64,000 nt of DNA, taken from contig CBDHCC010000001.1 in assembly GCA_965261015.1 (NCBI GenBank), positions 1,240,001-1,304,000 of the forward strand. The letters run 5' to 3'. Of this stretch, positions 59,174-64,000 are shown in pieces (positions within the stretch are counted from its first letter, which is position 1; the number at the start of each line of letters is the position of its first letter). The DNA is from CBDHCC01 sp965261015. GTDB lineage: Bacteria; Pseudomonadota; Alphaproteobacteria; Sphingomonadales; Sphingomonadaceae. The position numbers were made by a program, and so were the translations under genes. The notes below the pieces were generated by a model. It had not been told where the DNA came from. It did not search any database and worked only from the letters and a program-made list of their open reading frames with translations.

Positions 59174-61131
59174 TCCCGCGTCGCTCCGGCCAGATCGGCA
59201 CCGGTCTCCGGCACGGGGTCCGCGGCGCGATTGGTGAACGCCCTCATTCGGGCATCGGCGCGCGCCTGGATGCCGCCCCCCCAGCCGCGCTCCAAAGCAT
59301 CGAGCTTCGCGAGCGCCTTTTCGCGATCGAAGAGGTACAACAGTGTATCGCTGGCGATCGGGGCGGCCGCGCCGGACCCGCTGATGCCGTGTTCCACGAT
59401 CACGGAGGCGGCGTAGCGCGGACGATCGGAAGGCGCGAAGGCGACGAACAGCGCGTGGTCGCGTCGGTTCCACGGCACGCCGCGCCCGCCGAAGGTGCCG
59501 CCGCGGGCGCGATCGGCTCTGGTGATGTTCACGACCTGCGCCGTGCCCGTCTTTCCCGCCAGCTGGACGCCCGGCACCGGCAGACGGGAACGTCCGGCCG
59601 TTCCCGCGCCGTTGACCACGCCCCACATCCCTTCCCGGACCACTTCCAGATGCTCCGGCTGCAAGGAGAGGGGTGGGGCCAGGGCGGGACGGGCGCGCCC
59701 CAGCAGGTGCGGATCGACCGCGCGGCCGCTGGCGATCCGCGCGCTCAGCGTCGCCAGTTGCAGCGGGTTCACCAGCATATAGCCCTGGCCGATGCTGGCG
59801 TTCAGTGTGTCCGCCAATGTCCAGCGGCGATCGTGCTTGCGCTGCAGCCAGGCCGGATCTGGGACGGTCCCATAGCGCTGGTGTGGCGTCGGCAGCTCGA
59901 ACTCCGCTCCAAGCCCCAGCATCCGATAGGTCGCGGCCAGCTTGTCCATGCCGATCCGCGCCGCCATCGTGTAGAAATACACGTCGCAGGACTGGGCGAT
60001 GGCGCGGCGCATATCGACGGAGCCGTGGCCGCCGCGCCGCCAGCAGTGAAAAAAGCGGCCGGCCATGTAGACGCGGCCCGGACAGTTCACCCGTTCCGTG
60101 GCGCTGATGCCGCTCTCCAGCACGGCGAGCGCGACCGCGGGCTTGATGGTCGATCCAGGCGGATAAAGGCCCTGCAGCGACTTGTTGAGCAGTGGCAGGT
60201 GGTCGTCGGCCGACAGCATGTTCCATTCGTCATGGCCAATGCCGTCGGAGAAGCTGTTCGGGTCGAACGACGGCATCGAGGCCATTGCCAGGATGTCACC
60301 TGTGTGGGTGTCCAGCACCGTGACCGCCGCGGAGTCGGGTCCGCATCGGCGGGCCGCGTATTCCTGCAACCCGCGGTCGACGGTCAGCCGGATGGTCTGG
60401 CCCGGTTCCGCGGGTCGGGTGGCGAGGTCGCGCACCACCTTGCCTCGCGCGGTGACCTCCGTACGCTTGGCCCCCGCCTTGCCGCGCAGCCGAGGCTCGA
60501 AATACTGCTCCAGGCCCTGCTTGCCGACTTTGTAGCCGGGAGTGATCAGCAGCGGATCCTTCGAGCGCTCATACTCCTCGGCATTGGCGATGCCGACATA
60601 GCCCAGCAGGTGCCCGACCGCGGCACCGTCGTGATAGTAGCGGCTGAGCACCTGGCTCGGCACGACGCCGGTCCAGTCCGCCTGTCGGACGGAAATGGCC
60701 AGGAACTGCTCCTGCGTCAGCTGTGCGGCCACCTGCACGGGTTGCAGGCCGCTGCTGTCCGCGATCTCCTCTCGCACGCGTTGCAGTTCGTCCGGAGGCA
60801 AGTTCAGAAAGCGGTTGAGCTGTGCCACCGTGCGGACCGGGTCGGCCATGCGACCCGGAATGATGTCGATTCGATAATCGGGACGGTTGCCGGCCAGCTC
60901 GTTCCCGTAGCGATCGACGATCCAGCCGCGTGGAGGCGGCACCAACATCAAGTTGACGCGGTTCGACTCGGATAGGAGCTGGTAACGTTCGTTCTCGGCG
61001 ACAGCGAGGTAGCCCATCCGGCCGATCAGCAGCGCGCCGACGCCCAGCTGGCCGACGCCCAGCACAAAGGACCGCCGGCTGAAGCTCATCGCCTGCCTGG
61101 CCTCGGTCATGACATGGCGGTCGTGCTTCAT
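59170..61131 (-). CDS. mrdA: Penicillin-binding protein 2
   Basis: 653 residues from the ATG at 61131 overlapping mreD (ATGA). One N-terminal membrane helix (~20-45), pedestal domain ('VPPPRGWIVDRYGNELA', 'GKQGLEQYFEPRLRG'), and transpeptidase with 'YPPGSTIKPAVALA' (Ser327, Lys330), 'SCD' in 'AIAQSCDVYFY', and 'AGKTGTAQ'. Cross-links peptidoglycan during side-wall elongation as RodA partner. The C-terminal ~35 residues are variable. Confidence 0.95.
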   Translation of the reverse strand: MKHDRHVMTEARQAMSFSRRSFVLGVGQLGVGALLIGRMGYLAVAENERYQLLSESNRVNLMLVPPPRGWIVDRYGNELAGNRPDYRIDIIPGRMADPVRTVAQLNRFLNLPPDELQRVREEIADSSGLQPVQVAAQLTQEQFLAISVRQADWTGVVPSQVLSRYYHDGAAVGHLLGYVGIANAEEYERSKDPLLITPGYKVGKQGLEQYFEPRLRGKAGAKRTEVTARGKVVRDLATRPAEPGQTIRLTVDRGLQEYAARRCGPDSAAVTVLDTHTGDILAMASMPSFDPNSFSDGIGHDEWNMLSADDHLPLLNKSLQGLYPPGSTIKPAVALAVLESGISATERVNCPGRVYMAGRFFHCWRRGGHGSVDMRRAIAQSCDVYFYTMAARIGMDKLAATYRMLGLGAEFELPTPHQRYGTVPDPAWLQRKHDRRWTLADTLNASIGQGYMLVNPLQLATLSARIASGRAVDPHLLGRARPALAPPLSLQPEHLEVVREGMWGVVNGAGTAGRSRLPVPGVQLAGKTGTAQVVNITRADRARGGTFGGRGVPWNRRDHALFVAFAPSDRPRYAASVIVEHGISGSGAAAPIASDTLLYLFDREKALAKLDALERGWGGGIQARADARMRAFTNRAADPVPETGADLAGATRE

Positions 61132-61670
61132 CGCCTCGGATCCGGGTCGCCCGGTCCGGTGGCCAGGCGGATCAGGAGTGGAGGCAGGGCGAGGGTAAGG
61201 AGTGCGGGCAGAGCGAGCATGGACAAGGGGACCGGCGCGCCTCCGTTGATCGGGCTGAGAGCCCAGAGCGCCAGCATATAGACCAGGCCGCAGGACGACG
61301 CGACCAGCCAGTCCTGCCGCCACGAGCGGAAGGGGAACCAGCGGTCCGACGCCTCCAGCCAGAGCGCGACCAGCGTCCAGCAGAGGACCGCGGTTCCCAG
61401 CGGGTTGCCGCTGAAAAGATCGTCGAAAAGGCCAAAGCCGATCGCCGACCAGGGGGGCAGCAGGTCAGGGCGAAGGAGCCGCCAGACCACGAAGGCGAGA
61501 AAGCCGAGCGGCGGCAGGAGCGGCGTTTCCGCCAGGACCGGCAATATCGGCGCGAGAGATCCGCCCATGATCAGAGCGAAGGACCGCACGCGGGGCGACC
61601 AGCGGGCCGGGCCGCGGCGCGCGGCGGTGGATCTCCAACCCCGCCAGGCGAGCACCGCGTCCCAGGTCAT
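61128..61670 (-). CDS. mreD: Rod shape-determining protein MreD
   Basis: 180 residues from the ATG at 61670, overlapping mreC by ATGA. About five membrane helices; 'RPDLLPPWSAIGFGLFDDLF' 'SGNPLG' is the typical MreD motif ('GLFxDLxSGxPLG'). Inner-membrane adaptor of the elongasome. In the sphingomonad/rhizobial order mreB-mreC-mreD-mrdA-rodA. Confidence 0.92.
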   Translation of the reverse strand: MTWDAVLAWRGWRSTAARRGPARWSPRVRSFALIMGGSLAPILPVLAETPLLPPLGFLAFVVWRLLRPDLLPPWSAIGFGLFDDLFSGNPLGTAVLCWTLVALWLEASDRWFPFRSWRQDWLVASSCGLVYMLALWALSPINGGAPVPLSMLALPALLTLALPPLLIRLATGPGDPDPRR

Positions 61671-62554
61671 TCCGCGCCCTCTGCGACGGGCACCGGCGGG
61701 GCGAAGGCGACCGCGGGTTCGTAGACAGGCAGGACCAGGATCGGGTCGGACAGCGACGGGTCGGCCAGCGGGCGGGCGGCGGCACGGTCCGTCGCGGTCC
61801 GCCGGACCACCGCGACCGGGATGTTGGGTGGATAGACCCCGCCGATGCCGTTCGTGATGAACAGATCGCCAGGCCGCAGCACCACCCGGCGGGTTGAGAG
61901 CGGACGGATCTCCAGCCCACCCGCCCCGTCGCCGGCAGCCACGGCGTCGAGATCGTCGCTGGCGCGGCGCACGGGGACGACGCTGGCCGTGTCGGTGATG
62001 AGCAGGACCCGCGCCGACAGCGATCCGGTTTCGAGCACGCGGCCGACGAGCCCGACCGGGCCGCGCACCGGTTGGTCGGGCCGGACGCCGGACGATCGCC
62101 CCACCGGCAGGACCGCCAACCGGCGGAGGGCTGCGGGGGAGGAGGCGACGAGGCGGGTGACCGCGACGGGCGCGCCGTCGCGTTCCACCACCCGCAGCAG
62201 GCGCTTCAGCCGCTGGTTCTCCGCGCGGATCGCGGCTGCCTCCACCGCCACGGTCCGCCCATCCTCCAGTTCCTGGCGCAGGGCGGCGTTCTGCGCGCCG
62301 GCGCGCCACCAGTCGCCGACCGCCTGGCCGGCACCACGCACACCGACGGTGGCGTCCGCGGCCAGGGTCGACAGCGGCGCGGTCAGATCCGTGGCTCGTG
62401 CCCGCAGCTGCGCGTGACCGGCGGGGTCCGCCCAGGCCGTGACGAGCAGGATCAGTCCCGCGACCGCGCCCAGGACAGCGACCACATAGCCGCCGAACAG
62501 CAGATACTGTGCCGGCCGGGACGCACCGGGACGCCGGGTGGGTGGAACCGCCAA
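61667..62554 (-). CDS. mreC: Cell shape protein MreC
   Basis: 295 residues from a TTG at 62554. One membrane helix ('YLLFGGYVVAVLGAVAGLIL', ~17-37), a coiled coil ('AALRQELEDGRTVAVEAAAI'), and the periplasmic beta domain ('GPVGLVGRVLETGSLSARVL', 'LITDTASVVPVRR', 'GDLFITNGIGGVYPPNIPVA'). Links MreB to the peptidoglycan enzymes. 19 bp after mreB. Confidence 0.93.
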   Translation of the reverse strand: MAVPPTRRPGASRPAQYLLFGGYVVAVLGAVAGLILLVTAWADPAGHAQLRARATDLTAPLSTLAADATVGVRGAGQAVGDWWRAGAQNAALRQELEDGRTVAVEAAAIRAENQRLKRLLRVVERDGAPVAVTRLVASSPAALRRLAVLPVGRSSGVRPDQPVRGPVGLVGRVLETGSLSARVLLITDTASVVPVRRASDDLDAVAAGDGAGGLEIRPLSTRRVVLRPGDLFITNGIGGVYPPNIPVAVVRRTATDRAAARPLADPSLSDPILVLPVYEPAVAFAPPVPVAEGAE

Positions 62555-62573
62555 GGCTCGGTCGAGCCGGCGG

Positions 62574-63620
62574 TCAGGCCGATTGCAGGACGCCGCGGAA
62601 CGCTTCGTCCTCCAGCGCGCGGCCGGTGCCCAGCGCCACGCAGGTCAGCGGGTCTTCCGCGACGATAACCGGCAGACCCGTCTCCTCTCGGATGATGTCG
62701 TCCAGCCCATCGAGCAGCGCGCCGCCGCCGGTCAGCACGATGCCCTGGTCGACGATGTCCGCCGCCAGCTCCGGGGCCGTGTTCTCGAGCGCCATGCGGA
62801 CACCCTCCACGATCGAACCGACGGGCTCCGACATCGCCTCGGCGATCTGGCCCTGACTGATCGGGATCTCCTTGGGCACGCCGTTGACCAGGTCGCGGCC
62901 CTTCACATGGATGATGCGACCCTCGCCGTCGGCGGGGACGCGTGCGGTGCCGACCTCCTTCTTAATCCGTTCCGCCGTTGCCTCGCCGATCAGCAGATTG
63001 TGGTTGCGCCGCACGAAGGACACGATGCTCTCGTCCATCTTGTCCCCGCCCACCCGGACGGAGGTGGTGTAGGCGAGACCGCGCAGCGACAGCACCGCCA
63101 CTTCCGTCGTCCCGCCGCCGATATCGACGACCATCGATCCGATCGGCTCCGTCACCGGCATGCCCGCCCCGATCGCCGCCGCCATCGGCTCTTCGATCAA
63201 CCAAACCTGGCTCGCACCCGCGTTCGACGCCGCGTCACGGATCGCGCGGCGTTCCACGGAGGTGGAGCCCGACGGCACGCAGATCACGATCTCGGGAAAC
63301 CGCCAGGGCTTCGCCTTGCCGCCGTGCACCTTATGAATGAAGTGCTTGATCATCTGTTCGGCCACATCGATGTCGGCGATGACCCCGTCGCGCAACGGCC
63401 GGATCGCCTGGATCGAATCGGGTGTCTTGCCCATCATCATCTTGGCGTCGTCGCCCACGGCGCGGACCCGCTTCTCGCCCTTGATGGTTTCGATCGCCAC
63501 CACCGATGGTTCGTTGAGCACCACTCCGCGACCGCGCACATAGACGACCGTGTTCGCCGTGCCGAGATCGATCGCCATGTCGTGCGAGGTGAACTTCATC
63601 AGGCGGGAAAAGAACGACAT
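62574..63620 (-). CDS. mreB: Rod shape-determining actin homologue MreB
   Basis: 348 residues. Phosphate-1 'MAIDLGTANTVVYVRGRGVV', phosphate-2 'MVVDIGGGTTEVAVLSLRGL', adenosine motif 'VLTGGGALLDGLDDII'; N-terminal amphipathic 'MSFFSRLMKF' for membrane binding. Forms membrane filaments that organise side-wall synthesis. First gene of the operon; promoter lies in the 158 bp facing mutL. Confidence 0.97.
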   Translation of the reverse strand: MSFFSRLMKFTSHDMAIDLGTANTVVYVRGRGVVLNEPSVVAIETIKGEKRVRAVGDDAKMMMGKTPDSIQAIRPLRDGVIADIDVAEQMIKHFIHKVHGGKAKPWRFPEIVICVPSGSTSVERRAIRDAASNAGASQVWLIEEPMAAAIGAGMPVTEPIGSMVVDIGGGTTEVAVLSLRGLAYTTSVRVGGDKMDESIVSFVRRNHNLLIGEATAERIKKEVGTARVPADGEGRIIHVKGRDLVNGVPKEIPISQGQIAEAMSEPVGSIVEGVRMALENTAPELAADIVDQGIVLTGGGALLDGLDDIIREETGLPVIVAEDPLTCVALGTGRALEDEAFRGVLQSA

Positions 63621-63778
63621 GGTGGTCCTGTCAAAGTGTCGAAGCGCCCCCGCTGCTCCGGTGTGCGGCGACGCCCATGTCCAAGGCCGATGGCGGACGG
63701 ACGGGTGCCGTGCGGTTCTGCCTCAGGCGGCGGGAGGCCCCTTCGCGTGGGGCCGGCGGATGGTCTAAAGGCCCCCTT
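63621..63778. promoter_or_regulatory. Divergent promoter region of mreB and mutL
   Basis: 158 bp separates the two start codons, so both promoters must lie here. It is GC-rich, with no recognisable operator. Confidence 0.5.
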
Positions 63779-64000
63779 GTGTCAATACGCCGGCTGCCCG
63801 ACCACCTGATCAACCGCATCGCCGCCGGCGAGGTGGTCGAGCGCCCGGCAAGCGCGCTGAAGGAGTTGGTCGAGAACGCGTTGGACGCGGGCGCGACGAA
63901 CATCGCGATCGCCCTGATCGGCGGCGGGGTGGGTGGATTGGAGGTGGTGGACGACGGGCGGGGCATGACGCCCGACGACCTGCGGCTCGCCGTGGAGCGG
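63779..64000 (+). CDS. mutL: DNA mismatch repair protein MutL, N-terminal part (runs off the window)
   Basis: 74 codons from a GTG at 63779 (a TTG two bases earlier is out of frame). 'RRLPDHLINRIAAGEVVERP', 'ASALKELVENALDAGATNIA' (GHKL motif I, Glu/Asn) and 'VVDDGRGMTPDDL' (motif II DxGxG). ATPase that couples mismatch recognition by MutS to excision. Standard chromosomal neighbour of mreB in sphingomonads as far as I recall. Confidence 0.95.
   Translation, partial: MSIRRLPDHLINRIAAGEVVERPASALKELVENALDAGATNIAIALIGGGVGGLEVVDDGRGMTPDDLRLAVER

Noticed and set aside
59143..60975. 610-codon plus-strand frame antisense to mrdA
   Set aside because: High-GC shadow of PBP2; product is His/Arg/Gly-rich without any domain.
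62538..63809. 423-codon plus-strand frame antisense to mreB
   Set aside because: Shadow frame of a highly conserved gene; also runs into mutL.

Overview
The window is high-GC alphaproteobacterial DNA, most likely from a sphingomonad (Sphingomonas, Sphingobium or Novosphingobium). This rests on the mreBCD-mrdA-rodA cluster, the TonB-receptor/aromatic-catabolism cargo, and a conjugation region of the DUF736 / DUF2285 / RepA / DUF2840 / TraF / DUF3363-relaxase / TraG / Trb / DUF2274 type that is typical of integrative conjugative elements (ICEs) in that family. Species was assigned by protein recognition only.

Layout. (1) 1-14,356: left part of the ICE core. It has the end of a type IIG/Eco57I-like methylase, a RES-type toxin with its antitoxin, small regulators (Xre, DUF2285, a frameshifted DUF6499/DUF2285 regulator), an SRAP protein, an AlpA-like HTH, RepA with iteron-like repeats, then a tightly overlapping mobilisation operon: DUF2840, traF, lytic transglycosylase, a possible Cys4 mini-protein, relaxase, traG, copG. 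(2) 14,357-48,082: about 33.7 kb of accessory DNA that interrupts the conjugation operon between copG and trbB. (3) 48,083-57,745: the rest of the operon, trbB-C-D-E-J-K-L-F-G-I and DUF2274, nearly every junction being an ATGA/GTGA/TGATG overlap. (4) 57,746-58,010: a presumed attachment end at a tRNA-Lys(CTT) gene. (5) 58,055-64,000: host chromosome, with the rodA-mrdA-mreD-mreC-mreB cell-shape operon on the minus strand and mutL diverging from it.

The accessory region is a mosaic of catabolic modules separated by insertion-sequence debris. 15.1-19.9 kb is a minus-strand operon (acyl-CoA dehydrogenase remnant, APH-type phosphotransferase, SDR, acyl-CoA ligase, tyrosine phosphatase) suggesting oxidation of a hydroxy-acid or ring-derived acyl-CoA. 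20.1-24.4 kb carries a TonB receptor, an HSL-family esterase and an Asp/Glu-racemase-like protein, probably for uptake and first hydrolysis of an ester or lactone. Two near-identical IS5-family elements in opposite orientation (24,997-25,838 and 44,957-45,798) bracket a 19-kb block with LysR, AraC, TetR, MmyB-type and MarR regulators, each next to short oxidoreductase/hydrolase modules, ending with a decarboxylase-like pair (DHP-decarboxylase-like protein and metal-dependent amidohydrolase). To the right lies the 3' part of an Rhs gene with a HEXXH metallopeptidase-like toxin tip and a candidate lipoprotein immunity gene.

Decay is widespread in the cargo: an HxlR regulator, a second esterase, an OYE-type reductase, an acyl-CoA dehydrogenase and the Rhs gene are all broken, and remnants of IS3, IS6, IS1182-like, IS110 and another IS5 element are visible. 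Two breaks are one-base expansions of G:C homopolymers to 8, so assembly or sequencing error must be excluded. No integrase gene is present; it probably lies left of the window.
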